Counted from the first letter of the stretch, positions 8,685-16,272 are shown. The stretch: DNA of 46,204 bases from Candidatus Moraniibacteriota bacterium (GCA_013334575.1 JAAXXG010000008.1:1-46204), one strand, 5' to 3'. Notes: generated from the sequence alone by a model not told the origin. Program-made: numbers and translations.

Positions 8685-9398
8685 CTATTTCCCGTACCGA
8701 CGTTCCCGACGGGAGAACTCGTCCACCGCATCCGAAAGCGATTCCGCATCGAAATCCGGAAACAGCTTCTCCGAAAAGAACAGTTGCGAATCAGCGGTTT
8801 CCCACATCAGAAATCCTGCGGAAAGATGAGCGTCCCCTCCGGTCCGTATCAGAAGATCGACCGGCGCGACATCCCTCGAAAGAAGCACTCTCTTTACGGA
8901 TTCCTCGGTAACCTCCTCCGGTCGCATCCCGGAGCCGACTATCGAGCGGAACGCCGAAAGCATATCGTCCACACCGCTATAGGCGAGGAAGAAATTCAGA
9001 AAATGTCCATCATGCGACGCCGTCTTCTCTTCGAGATCGTTCAGCAGCCGTTTCAGAGGTGCCGGGAACTGTTCGCGCCACCGGCCGATAATCCGGACGC
9101 GGACCCGATCCTTCATGAGTTCCTCGCTTTCGGAAAGATCCCGGAACTGTTCCGAGTAGATTCGCAGGAGCTCCCGGCTCTCCTCCAAAGGTCGCTTCCG
9201 AAGGTTCTCGAGCGACGACCCCCAGATGGACAGTTCCCGCACGCCGAGATCGCGAGCCTTCCTGATAAGTTCCCGCATCGTCTTCGCGCCTTCCTCGTGC
9301 CCCTTCCACGGCTCCAGTCCGCGCGCACGCGCCCACCGACGGTTCCCGTCTGGAATGATGGCGACATGATTCGGTACGATGGCGACTGGCTCTGACAT
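8685..9398 (-). CDS. uppS: Isoprenyl (undecaprenyl) diphosphate synthase
   Basis: 237 aa, cis-prenyltransferase that builds the lipid carrier for peptidoglycan and glycan synthesis. Motifs: HVAIIPDGNRRWA (catalytic D17), KGHEEG, SSLENLRKRP and DLLIRTGGDAHLS. The canonical G-E-x-R-x-S of the last motif is GDAHLS here, a small deviation in the magnesium/substrate region. An upstream in-frame TTG exists, but the ATG at 9398 has an AGGAAA ribosome site. It follows the polyprenyl synthase gene closely. Confidence 0.93.
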   Translation of the reverse strand: MSEPVAIVPNHVAIIPDGNRRWARARGLEPWKGHEEGAKTMRELIRKARDLGVRELSIWGSSLENLRKRPLEESRELLRIYSEQFRDLSESEELMKDRVRVRIIGRWREQFPAPLKRLLNDLEEKTASHDGHFLNFFLAYSGVDDMLSAFRSIVGSGMRPEEVTEESVKRVLLSRDVAPVDLLIRTGGDAHLSAGFLMWETADSQLFFSEKLFPDFDAESLSDAVDEFSRRERRYGK

Positions 9399-9421
9399 GA
9401 CTTTCCTGGTCAATGATACGA

Positions 9422-10531
9422 TCAGAAATTCCGCTCGGATATGTAATCCGCCATGGATACGAGAAACCGTCTCGCATCCTCGGGGACACGGGGCGACGCG
9501 ATCGGTCGTTTCCCCTCACGGACCAATTCAAGCATGGAATCCGTCGTTAAATCAAGCGCACCGGTGTCCCGCAGGATAGAACGGAACCGTTCAAGATCGT
9601 CCGCATCGACACTCCCCGCAGACAGGATACGCTCAAGACCGGCGCGCTGAACCTTCGAAGCACGCTCGAGCGCGAAGAGGACGGGAAGTGTCCGTTTCCC
9701 CTCCTCTACGTCGGACCCGACCGGCTTCCCGAGTTTCTCTTCGGTCCCGAACGCGCCGAGGATGTCGTCCCTTATCTGGAATGCGACACCGATCGGAACC
9801 GCATAGGAACGGAGCGCCGCGATGAGTTCCTCGTCGCCGCCGGCAAGCAAGGCACCGAGCACGAGCGGCCCCTCGACCGTATACTTCGCGGTCTTGTATT
9901 CGTACATTCGAAGAACGTCTTCTCGCCCGATTCCGGAACGGAATTCGAAGGAGAGGTCCATCGCCTGACCGATTACGGTGTATGAGACGATGCGTTGCAG
10001 TTCGGAAAGCGCCCGAAAGACCCGTTCATTCGGAAATCCGGATCGGAACACGAGATCGTTACCGAGCGCGGCAACCAGGTCACCGACGATGATCGCGACC
10101 GAGTCGCCGAAATGCGCCGCATCCTCGGGTCGATGGAAGACCGATTTCCCGTATCGGGCATAGCGGGCATGTACGGTCTCGGTCCCATGCCGCAGGTCGT
10201 CGCGATCGATGACGTCGTCGTGCACGAGCAGAAACGCATGCACGAATTCCACGCTCATGGACGTCCGCAGTATCCGCTGTTCGTCGGTTCCTCCCGCCGC
10301 GAAATACCCCGCGCACATGAGTGCGGCACGGAGCCGCTTCCCACCAGCCAGTACCAGGTCCCGGACCGACCCGATCGCCTCCGCAACAAGCTCGTCCTCT
10401 TTGGCCGCCTCGGCGATAGCTGTGTCAAAATGCTCCCGGAGCAGCGGATTGATCCGGTCGCGGAACGCGGAAAGTCCCGTCTTCACGTCCGTCAGAAGCG
10501 CCTCGCGCAGCCCGATTCCGTTCGGTTCCAT
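9422..10531 (-). CDS. Trans-polyprenyl diphosphate synthase
   Basis: 369 aa from the ATG at 10531 (MEPNGIGLREALL); the frame is open further up but would overlap the exonuclease gene. The first aspartate-rich motif is HDDVIDRDDLRHG and the second region is FQIRDDILGAFGTEEKLGKP, in which the usual fifth position D is G (DDILG). It makes linear trans-prenyl diphosphates (geranylgeranyl or longer), the likely primer for the UppS product. The chain length made cannot be read with confidence. Part of a three-gene operon with the exonuclease and uppS. Confidence 0.92.
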   Translation of the reverse strand: MEPNGIGLREALLTDVKTGLSAFRDRINPLLREHFDTAIAEAAKEDELVAEAIGSVRDLVLAGGKRLRAALMCAGYFAAGGTDEQRILRTSMSVEFVHAFLLVHDDVIDRDDLRHGTETVHARYARYGKSVFHRPEDAAHFGDSVAIIVGDLVAALGNDLVFRSGFPNERVFRALSELQRIVSYTVIGQAMDLSFEFRSGIGREDVLRMYEYKTAKYTVEGPLVLGALLAGGDEELIAALRSYAVPIGVAFQIRDDILGAFGTEEKLGKPVGSDVEEGKRTLPVLFALERASKVQRAGLERILSAGSVDADDLERFRSILRDTGALDLTTDSMLELVREGKRPIASPRVPEDARRFLVSMADYISERNF

Positions 10532-10544
10532 ACAGGTCCAGGAT

Positions 10545-11255
10545 TCAGAATGACAGATACTCGGCATACTTCCGGTACAGCTCGCCCGTCGCCCGGAGAT
10601 CACCGGCATTATACCGCGCGATATCGGCGTGCCGCCCCTCCCGGAAGAGCGTAGCCACGTCGTCGCCCGACACGCCGCCTGCCTTGGGACTCTCGATATC
10701 GAACGCGCGCGTCCACAGATGCAGGCTTCCTTTCCGCCGAACCGCCCCGTAAAAGGAAAGCTGTTCGAGCAGGTCGACATGTTTCGCGTCGCGCGGCTGC
10801 AGGTTGAGATACCGGTTCGCGACGAGGTTCTTGGAAGGCCGAACGCCGCGAATGGCGGAACGGACCATAAGGAACGGTGCGTCGAACGCACGTCCGTTGA
10901 ATGAGACGAACGTATCATAGCTTCGGGCGACATCCCAAAACTTCTCGAGCAGGGCGCGTTCCGTCATCGATTCGTACTTGAACGCCCCTTCCTCCTCGAC
11001 GATTCCCTCGGACCCGGGCGACTGATAGTACACCGCCCCTTTTTCACGCTCGAGATCGAGGATGCCGACTGCGACAATCTCGCCGGTCAACGGAGAGAAC
11101 CCGAGACCGTCCTTCACGTCGGCAAGCGCCGCGCGATATTCCTCTTCGTCCTTCGATTCTCGGCTGATCCACCGTGTCAGTGACTCCTGCGTCGTCTCAT
11201 CGAGGGAATCGAAGTCCTCCCCGACCGTCTCTATGTCGAATATGAGTGTAGCCAT
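10545..11255 (-). CDS. DEDD-family 3'-5' exonuclease, RNase H-like
   Basis: 236 aa. The three exonuclease motifs are visible: DIETVG near residue 7, FNGRAFDAPFLMVRSA near 120, and YNAGDLRATGELY near 220. It resembles the stand-alone PolB-type exonuclease family (PF10108-like). It lies 13 bases upstream of the polyprenyl synthase start; the pairing with lipid-carrier genes is probably transcriptional only. Its natural substrate is unknown. Confidence 0.85.
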   Translation of the reverse strand: MATLIFDIETVGEDFDSLDETTQESLTRWISRESKDEEEYRAALADVKDGLGFSPLTGEIVAVGILDLEREKGAVYYQSPGSEGIVEEEGAFKYESMTERALLEKFWDVARSYDTFVSFNGRAFDAPFLMVRSAIRGVRPSKNLVANRYLNLQPRDAKHVDLLEQLSFYGAVRRKGSLHLWTRAFDIESPKAGGVSGDDVATLFREGRHADIARYNAGDLRATGELYRKYAEYLSF

Positions 11256-11325
11256 AGCATACTGCGGACATCCCCCTCAGGATACCATGGAAGAATGTCC
11301 TCAGGAAGCGAATGGCCGACTTTCG

Positions 11326-11793
11326 TTACGGGCGCCCTTGCGCGCCGGGATCGTATATCGTCCCGCGCCGATAGCTCTCGATCACCTTCGCGGACGGAAA
11401 GAAAAGCGGGGATGGAAGATCCTCGAGCGGGAACCACCTCCATTCGGTTATCTCGTCGGGCTCCATGACCTTCGGCTCCCCTTCCGACGTTTCGGAAAGA
11501 AACCCGATCGTCACGAAATGCGCGTCCGGTACCCGGTCGTTCGCGAGGCTGATGACACGTATCGAGGAAGGATCGAGCACGATTCCCGTCTCCTCCGCCG
11601 TCTCCCGCACAGCCGATTCCTCGAAGGTCTCACCGAATTCCATCTTACCGCCCGGCATAGTCCATGTCGCTTCCCCGTGCAGTTCCGAATCCGCCTTCTC
11701 GGGATCCTCGTGACGCCGGCCAAGAAGGACCTTTCCATCCCGCAGGATCATGACCCCGAACCCGACTCCGACACGCCTCTTTTCATTCAACAT
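11326..11793 (-). CDS. Nudix hydrolase
   Basis: 155 aa. Nudix box GGKMEFGETFEESAVRETAEETGI, matching GX5EX7REUXEEXGU. The N-terminus (VGVGFGVMILRDGKVLLGRR) and WRWFPLEDLPSPLF are typical of the MutT-like/ADP-ribose group. It probably cleans up oxidised or surplus nucleoside diphosphate derivatives; the substrate cannot be told. A GGAGAG ribosome site lies just before the ATG. Confidence 0.93.
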   Translation of the reverse strand: MLNEKRRVGVGFGVMILRDGKVLLGRRHEDPEKADSELHGEATWTMPGGKMEFGETFEESAVRETAEETGIVLDPSSIRVISLANDRVPDAHFVTIGFLSETSEGEPKVMEPDEITEWRWFPLEDLPSPLFFPSAKVIESYRRGTIYDPGAQGRP

Positions 11794-11853
11794 AACACTC
11801 TCCGATTATTGCGAATATCGCCCCCAGTATACCATCGGATATCACCGAAACCG

Positions 11854-11884
11854 AAAACACCCCGGCATATGCCGGGGTGTTTTC
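11854..11884. terminator. Terminator after tRNA-Glu
   Basis: A perfect 24-base palindrome at 11857-11880 (ACACCCCGGCAT and complement) flanked by A and T runs, 8 bases downstream of the tRNA-Glu gene. It works in both orientations. Confidence 0.9.
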
Positions 11885-11887
11885 TTC

Positions 11888-11963
11888 TGGTGACCTCTAC
11901 GGGACTCGAACCCGTGTTCCCACCGTGAGAGGGTGGTGTCCTAGACCGCTAGACGAAGAGGCC
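11888..11963 (-). tRNA. tRNA-Glu(CTC)
   Basis: 76 nt including an encoded CCA. Acceptor GGCCTCT/AGAGGTC, anticodon stem CCACC/GGTGG with loop CTCTCAC (anticodon CTC), T-arm ACGGG-TTCGAGT-CCCGT. Last tRNA of the cluster. Confidence 0.95.
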
Positions 11964-11986
11964 GTGTTCTCACTGTTTCATACCGG

Positions 11987-12057
11987 CAGGAGCGGAGGGA
12001 ATCGAACCCCCGACCGCGGTTTTGGAGACCGCTGTTATACCATTTAACTACGCTCCC
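11987..12057 (-). tRNA. tRNA-Trp(CCA)
   Basis: 71 nt without CCA. Acceptor GGGAGCG/CGCTCCT (first pair G-U), anticodon stem GCGGT/ACCGC with loop CTCCAAA (anticodon CCA), discriminator G as usual for Trp. The next three bases are CCG, so CCA is not encoded and must be added. A separate gene for each CCA state within one cluster is unremarkable. Confidence 0.94.
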
Positions 12058-12121
12058 GTCCCGTCATCCGGTCCGGGAGCGGTGCCAGAGAGCCCCCGCG
12101 CCCCTCCCGAGGACGGCCCGT

Positions 12122-12283
12122 CTACTTGCTCTCATTGTGCGGCGTGTGCTTGCGGCAAAACTTGCAGAACTTGCTGAGCGAAAGCTTCTCCTTCACTTTC
12201 TTCTTGTTCCGCGTCGTATAGGTCGTGATACGCCCACATTCCGAGCACTTCATCTTAGCCATGTTGTCCTTGATCTTCCCCAT
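12122..12283 (-). CDS. rpmG: Ribosomal protein bL33, zinc type
   Basis: 53 aa from the ATG at 12283, or 46 aa from the ATG at 12262 (MAKMKCSECGRITTYTTRNK), which fits the family better and has AAGGA upstream. Cysteines CSEC and CKFC form the zinc ribbon, followed by RKHTPHNESK. Lying between tRNA-Thr and tRNA-Trp is the arrangement seen in many bacteria, where secE-nusG would follow; here they do not. Confidence 0.94.
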   Translation of the reverse strand: MGKIKDNMAKMKCSECGRITTYTTRNKKKVKEKLSLSKFCKFCRKHTPHNESK

Positions 12284-12353
12284 ATCGCCTCAAAAAATGT
12301 GACTGCTCCAGTGTACGGAAAAGACGGGATTCCGTCAATCCCAGTCCCTCGTG

Positions 12354-12426
12354 AGCCGTTGACCGGGCTTGAACCGGTGACCTTCTCCTTACCATGGAGA
12401 TGCTCTACCAACTGAGCTACAACGGC
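12354..12426 (-). tRNA. tRNA-Thr(GGT)
   Basis: 73 nt without CCA. Acceptor GCCGTTG/CAACGGC, D-arm GCTCAGTTGGTAGAGC, anticodon stem TCTCC/GGAGA with loop ATGGTAA (anticodon GGT), T-arm ACCGG-TTCAAGC-CCGGT. The discriminator is T and CCA is not encoded. Confidence 0.94.
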
Positions 12427-12467
12427 GATATCATCGCGATCCACGGAATCCATGCGCTATGGATATC

Positions 12468-12763
12468 GCTGTGGGCAGGGAGGGAGAAATCCCCTCCCGG
12501 GAGATTTCTCTCCTTCGGGCCGGAGCGCTGCGCACGCTCGCGCCCTTCTCATCCCTTCACTATTTTCAATAACGACTACCACACCCGACGTATGAAACGC
12601 TGAGCACGGTTTTCGCTGTGGGCAGGGAGGGATTCGCCCATTCGGGCCGGAGCGCTGCGCACGCTCGCGCCCTTCTCATCCCTTCACTATTTTCAATAAC
12701 GACTACCACGCCCGACGTATGAAACGCTGAGCACGGTTTTCGCTGTGGGCAGGGAGGGATTCG
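12468..12763. repeat. 123-bp direct repeats carrying tRNA-Tyr 3' ends
   Basis: 12514-12636 and 12641-12763 are 123-bp copies offset by 127 bases with one visible difference. Each ends in the 3' terminal segment of tRNA-Tyr (plus TGTGGGCAGGGAGGGATTCG). A shorter third piece of the same tRNA end lies at 12468-12485. Each unit contains an imperfect hairpin (GGGC-GAGCG...CGCTC-GCCC). A second hairpin, GAGAAATC/GATTTCTC, lies at about 12483-12510. This fills the 320-base space between tRNA-Thr(GGT) and tRNA-Tyr; there is no gene in it. Confidence 0.9.
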
Positions 12764-12829
12764 AACCCCCGAAGGCACAAGGCCGGCAGATTTACAGTCT
12801 GCTCCGTTTGACCGCTCCGGCACCTACCC
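12746..12829 (-). tRNA. tRNA-Tyr(GTA)
   Basis: 84 nt, class II with long variable arm. Acceptor GGGTAGG/CCTGCCC (one T-G pair), anticodon stem GCAGA/TCTGC with loop CTGTAAA (anticodon GTA), T-arm GGGGG-TTCGAAT-CCCTC, discriminator A, CCA not encoded (CAG follows). Its first bases also provide the TAG stop of the GIY-YIG gene upstream. Confidence 0.95.
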
Positions 12830-13087
12830 GTTATCAACTTCCAAACTCTCCCTCAGTCTTTTTCGAAGATCTTTCTTTCCGTCGCTTGTTTTCAGAAAAC
12901 GTTCCCGCCGTTCCGCTTCCGACTTGTAAGTATACGCTTCGTAGCACAGAAGCATGAGTGGTCGTCTCGATTTCGTCGATTCGACATTCCCGCTCCGATG
13001 CTCATCCATCCGCCTTTTCAGGTCTCCCGTCATTCCGACATAAAACTTCCCATCGTTCCCACTCCTCAAAATGTACACGTAATACAT
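12824..13087 (-). CDS. Small GIY-YIG endonuclease-domain protein
   Basis: 87 aa from the ATG at 13087. The GIY-YIG core is MYYVYILRSGNDGKFYVGMTGDLKRRMDEHRSG with the catalytic arginine in LKRRMDEH, and a later E in SEAERRERFLK. It belongs to the one-domain group (UPF0213/UvrC N-terminal-like) common in Patescibacteria. Its stop codon TAG lies inside the acceptor stem of tRNA-Tyr (…GATAACGGGTAG), so gene and tRNA overlap by six bases. There is no Shine-Dalgarno sequence; it is probably read from the tRNA transcript. The longer open frame upstream runs through a tRNA fragment and is not real protein. Confidence 0.85.
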   Translation of the reverse strand: MYYVYILRSGNDGKFYVGMTGDLKRRMDEHRSGNVESTKSRRPLMLLCYEAYTYKSEAERRERFLKTSDGKKDLRKRLRESLEVDNG

Positions 13088-13106
13088 AAGAAGAACAAGG
13101 GATTCG

Positions 13107-13142
13107 CCCCGCATGCGCGGGGCGTCCGGCGCATGCCGGACG
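13107..13142. repeat. Double palindrome inside a tRNA-Tyr remnant
   Basis: Two adjoining perfect hairpins: CCCCGCATGCGCGGGG (13107-13122) and CGTCCGGCGCATGCCGGACG (13123-13142). They sit precisely between GATTCG and AACCC, that is, inside the T-loop of the tRNA-Tyr remnant upstream of the GIY-YIG gene. The pair looks like a REP-type or MITE-type insertion. Confidence 0.75.
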
Positions 13143-13152
13143 AACCCTAAAT

Positions 13153-13213
13153 CCGAAGGCACAAGGCCGGCAGATTTACAGTCTGCTCCGTTTGACCGCT
13201 CCGGCACCTACCC
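13153..13213 (-). pseudogene. tRNA-Tyr 5' fragment
   Basis: 61 bases identical to 12769-12829, the 5' end of the intact tRNA-Tyr through the anticodon and variable arm. It then degenerates in the T-arm, where the double palindrome is inserted. It cannot make a functional tRNA. Confidence 0.93.
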
Positions 13214-13234
13214 GAATATCTTTTCAACCACCTG

Positions 13235-13307
13235 AGCCGAAGGCCGGATTCGAACCGGCGACCGACGGTTTACAAAACCGTTGCTCTACCAGCTGAGCTA
13301 CTTCGGC
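13235..13307 (-). tRNA. tRNA-Thr(TGT)
   Basis: 73 nt without CCA. Acceptor GCCGAAG/CTTCGGC, anticodon stem ACGGT/ACCGT with loop TTTGTAA (anticodon TGT), T-arm GCCGG-TTCGAAT-CCGGC, discriminator T. First tRNA of the minus-strand cluster. Confidence 0.94.
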
Positions 13308-13340
13308 ACTTCGGACCGACACTCCGACAGACAGTATATA

Positions 13341-14087
13341 TCATCGAGAGCGATCTTCAAACGCCTTCTCCAGTCTCCGGATCTTCACCTTCACGGCGCG
13401 ATTCGTCGGATGAAGCTTGAGCGCCTGCCGATAGCATTCCTTCGCGTCCTGAAGGTTCGATGACGCGAAGTAACAGTCGCCGAGCTCCTCGTACGCCGCC
13501 GCATCTCGCGGGTTCTCGACGATGCGGGCGATAAGCGATTCCTCCCGCGAACCGTCGGCACGGGAAACCGGGGCCGACTCGGGCCGAACGACCCGCTCGC
13601 GGAGCATCGGCCGAGACTCTGCGATTCCGTCGGTCGCGACCACCTTCCCGTTACCGCGAGCTCCCTCTTCTTCCGGAAACGCCTCCTCGAGAAACGCCTT
13701 GGAAGACGTCTCCACGCTTCCCGATTCGTTTCCAGCGGCCTTCCGGGAGAAGACCGAGGAACGTTCGCGTTTCACGGGCTGTTCTCCGAGACTCTTCCTC
13801 ATCGCATCGAGTTCCGTCCGACGTCGCCGCAACTGCTCCAGGGAAGACTGGAAGAAGTTATGAACCCGAAGCGTCGCCGTCTTGAATCTTGATGCGATCC
13901 GTTCGAGCATCTTAAGCAGGAATGCCCGACGAGAAAGGGCGCGGGAATGGGAGGTTGCCCCGGACGAACCGCTCATCGACGAGAGTTTCTCGGCGATATC
14001 GGCATCGCCCATCCTCCTCGAAAGGAACCAGAGGAGCGTTCCGAGCGCGATCACGATCACGAATGGCGGGACGATGAGATACCACAT
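13341..14087 (-). CDS. Membrane-anchored TPR protein
   Basis: 248 aa. One N-terminal membrane helix (about residues 3-23, YLIVPPFVIVIALGTLLWFL), a basic and disordered middle, and a C-terminal tetratricopeptide unit (about 185-235: NPRDAAAYEELGDCYFASSNLQDAKECYRQALKLHPTN). Probably a scaffold at the membrane; partner unknown. It ends 34 bases before tRNA-Thr(TGT) and may be transcribed with the rpsB-tsf genes upstream (gap 40 bases after tsf). Confidence 0.82.
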   Translation of the reverse strand: MWYLIVPPFVIVIALGTLLWFLSRRMGDADIAEKLSSMSGSSGATSHSRALSRRAFLLKMLERIASRFKTATLRVHNFFQSSLEQLRRRRTELDAMRKSLGEQPVKRERSSVFSRKAAGNESGSVETSSKAFLEEAFPEEEGARGNGKVVATDGIAESRPMLRERVVRPESAPVSRADGSREESLIARIVENPRDAAAYEELGDCYFASSNLQDAKECYRQALKLHPTNRAVKVKIRRLEKAFEDRSR

Positions 14088-14127
14088 GGGAGTTGGACGT
14101 TCCTTCGAAAGCGACGCGGTACGGGAA

Positions 14128-14712
14128 TCAGATCTCGTACCGGACGAAACCGCCTATCTGGATGTTCTCGCCGATCTTCTGCACGTTCTCCGAGAGGAGG
14201 TCGGCAACGGTCCGGTCCGGATCCTTCACGAACGGCTGCGTCAGGAGAGCGGACTCTTCCCGAAGCTTCCGTTCCTTCCCCTCGAGAATCTTCCCGATCA
14301 TCTCTTCAGGCTTGCCGGCGTTCCGAAGCTCTTCGGCCCAGACGGACCGCTCCGATTCGATCGTCGATCCGGAGACGTCCTCGGGACGGAGCACCGAGGG
14401 GTTCATCGCGGCGACGTGCATCGCGATGTCGCGCCCGAGCTCCTGAAAATCGCTGTTCCGAGCGACAAAGTCCGTCTCGCAGAAAAGCTTCACCATGGCG
14501 GCGACACGACCGTTCCCGTGAAGATAGGTCGCGATGACTCCCTCCTTCGCCTCGCGATCGGTCTTCTTTACAGCCTTCGCCGCACCGCGCTCGCGAAGGA
14601 TCCTGATAGCCCCCTCCTCGTCGCCCTCCGCTTCCTCAAGCGCCTTCTTCACCTCGACGATTCCGGCACCGGTCCGTTCGCGGAGAGCCTTGATCAGTTC
14701 CATGGAAATCAT
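14128..14712 (-). CDS. tsf: Elongation factor Ts, short form
   Basis: 194 aa, against about 280 in E. coli. N-terminal UBA-like domain (LIKALRERTGAGIVEVKKALEEAEGD), then the core with the nucleotide-exchange motif CETDFVARNSDFQELG. One of the two core subdomains is missing, as in several reduced bacteria. Exchange factor for EF-Tu. It follows rpsB at 44 bases, the conserved pair. Confidence 0.96.
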   Translation of the reverse strand: MISMELIKALRERTGAGIVEVKKALEEAEGDEEGAIRILRERGAAKAVKKTDREAKEGVIATYLHGNGRVAAMVKLFCETDFVARNSDFQELGRDIAMHVAAMNPSVLRPEDVSGSTIESERSVWAEELRNAGKPEEMIGKILEGKERKLREESALLTQPFVKDPDRTVADLLSENVQKIGENIQIGGFVRYEI

Positions 14713-14756
14713 AGGTTTGTTCTTGCGTCCGTTTACGACCGTCGCGAGCGGGACCG

Positions 14757-15548
14757 TTATCCCTTCATCGGGATCCCCTTCGTCTCGGCGACCGCCTTGC
14801 CGAGTGCTCCGAGCAGGAGCCGGAGCGACGACAGCGCGTCGTCGTTACCCGGAACCGGATACTCGACCTGCGTCGCATCCGCGTTCGTATCGATAATCGC
14901 AACGACCGGAATACCAAGCGCATGCGCCTCGCGGATCGCAAGCTTACCCTCTTTCCCGTCGGCAACCACGACCGCTCCGGGCAGCTCGCGCATCTCCTTG
15001 ATACCGCCCATGCGTTTACGCAGGCGCTCCACCTCCTCAAGCAGGCGCTGCCGCTCGAACTTGGTATACATCTGGAACTCACCCTTCTCGAGCTTCTCTT
15101 CCGTCTCGCGGAAATACCGCGTGCGGTTACGGATCACGGAATAGTTCGTCAGCGTGCCACCGAGCCAGCGCTCGATGACGTACGGTTCCCCAAGCCGCTT
15201 GGCGAGGGAAAGGACGAACGGATGCGTATGCTTCTTCATGCCGACGAACAAGATCGGCTTGCCGGCTTTCGCGGTCTCCGCAAGGAACTTCCCGGCACGT
15301 TCCAGATACTCGGACGTCTTGCCGAGATCGATGATATTGACGTTCTGCCGCGTCATGAAGACGAGCGGCCTCATCGAGGGGTGCAGGCGAGACTTGAGGT
15401 GTCCGAAATGGACGCCCGCCGCAAGCATCGCCTCGAAACCCGTGTCGAGCGCCGAAAAATCGAACGTTTCGAACGGGGCTTCCGACTGTCCGGTTTTTGC
15501 GGCCGGTACCGCCGAATCCTTCACGGATCCAGTCTGGCTCTTCGCCAT
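14757..15548 (-). CDS. rpsB: Ribosomal protein uS2
   Basis: 263 aa. After a nonconserved N-terminal extension of about 35 residues comes the family core: MLAAGVHFGHLKSRLHPSMRPLVFM, NVNIIDLGKT, GEPYVIERWLGGTLTN and PGAVVVADGKEGKLAIREAHALGIPVVAIIDTNAD. An AGGAAG ribosome site precedes the ATG. The leader of about 210 bases could allow autoregulation as in other bacteria (inference). Confidence 0.97.
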   Translation of the reverse strand: MAKSQTGSVKDSAVPAAKTGQSEAPFETFDFSALDTGFEAMLAAGVHFGHLKSRLHPSMRPLVFMTRQNVNIIDLGKTSEYLERAGKFLAETAKAGKPILFVGMKKHTHPFVLSLAKRLGEPYVIERWLGGTLTNYSVIRNRTRYFRETEEKLEKGEFQMYTKFERQRLLEEVERLRKRMGGIKEMRELPGAVVVADGKEGKLAIREAHALGIPVVAIIDTNADATQVEYPVPGNDDALSSLRLLLGALGKAVAETKGIPMKG

Positions 15549-15765
15549 ACGGTTCTTCTTCCTTATTTCGCTTACCCCCGGGAGCCCTCCTTCCCCTATC
15601 GCGGCCCCGGAAAGCCCGTCGCCCCGGAAAAACCGGAAGCGAAGGACGCATCACCTGTCTTCCTTTCGGACCGCACCCCGAAGGGAAGCGGGGCAGGAAC
15701 GGCCGGAAATCTCGGAAAACATGAATGATTCCCGTCTCCCGGATACCCGGAAAACGGTACTTGGA

Positions 15766-15816
15766 AGGATACCCGAAGCGTCGAGCCTTGTCAATTTCGA
15801 AGAGGCGTGATACGAT
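15766..15816. promoter_or_regulatory. Back-to-back promoters sharing one -35 (rpsB-tsf and rpmE)
   Basis: Minus strand: TTGACA (15789-15794), 17 bases, TATCCT (15766-15771), for rpsB. Plus strand: TTGTCA (15788-15793), 17 bases, TACGAT (15811-15816), for rpmE. The two -35 boxes are the same seven bases TTGTCAA read on both strands, so two polymerases cannot bind at once. Confidence 0.78.
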
Positions 15817-15878
15817 GCCTCACGTTCGATACGGAACGCTTTTTTCGTAATAGTTAGAGCGCGAAAGCGCGAGCGGCT

Positions 15879-16163
15879 ATGAAACAGGGAATTCATCCGG
15901 CATACCACGACGACGCGGTCATCACCTGCGCCTGCGGAGAGACGTATGAGACGGGATCGGTAAAGAAGTCGATCGACATCGAGATCTGCGCCAGGTGTCA
16001 TCCGTTCTACACGGGCAAGCAGAAGTATGTCGACACGACCGGACGCGTCGAGCGCTTCAAGCAGCTCTCGGAACGGTCGAAGGCGCGACAGGCGACCATC
16101 GCCCCGAAGAAGGCCCGGATCAGGAAGTCCGCCGAGGACACGTCCGCAAAGAAGGCCGAGTAG
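15879..16163 (+). CDS. rpmE: Ribosomal protein bL31, zinc type, with basic tail
   Basis: 94 aa. [20 protein letters not shown], with cysteines C17, C19, C37 and C40 and [21 protein letters not shown] lysine-rich tail of about 30 residues exceeds the usual 66-75 aa length. The leader contains a small GCGCGAAAGCGC hairpin just before the start and no clear Shine-Dalgarno sequence. A weak hairpin (GGCGC/GCGCC, 16179-16201) followed by TTTTC comes after it and may partly separate it from prfA. Confidence 0.95.
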   Translation: MKQGIHPAYHDDAVITCACGETYETGSVKKSIDIEICARCHPFYTGKQKYVDTTGRVERFKQLSERSKARQATIAPKKARIRKSAEDTSAKKAE

Positions 16164-16272
16164 CCCCGGAACCGAAGAGGCGCGTCCCCGAAGGAAGCGC
16201 CTTTTCGTTTCCCTTCCGGAGTCCGTTCGTATATCATACGTGTGACCGGAGCCCCTCATCATCACACCCCTT

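Noticed and set aside
10532-10933. N-terminal extension of the polyprenyl synthase
   Set aside because: It lies antiparallel-free but wholly inside the exonuclease gene in another frame and has no family similarity; the ATG at 10531 is in the expected place.
12566-12823. Open frame starting inside tRNA-Tyr and running through the 123-bp repeats
   Set aside because: It translates tRNA and repeat sequence and has no ribosome site; it is a by-product of an open frame through the tRNA.
13088-13207. N-terminal extension of the GIY-YIG protein
   Set aside because: The extra 40 residues translate the tRNA-Tyr fragment and the palindromes; the domain begins at MYYVYIL.
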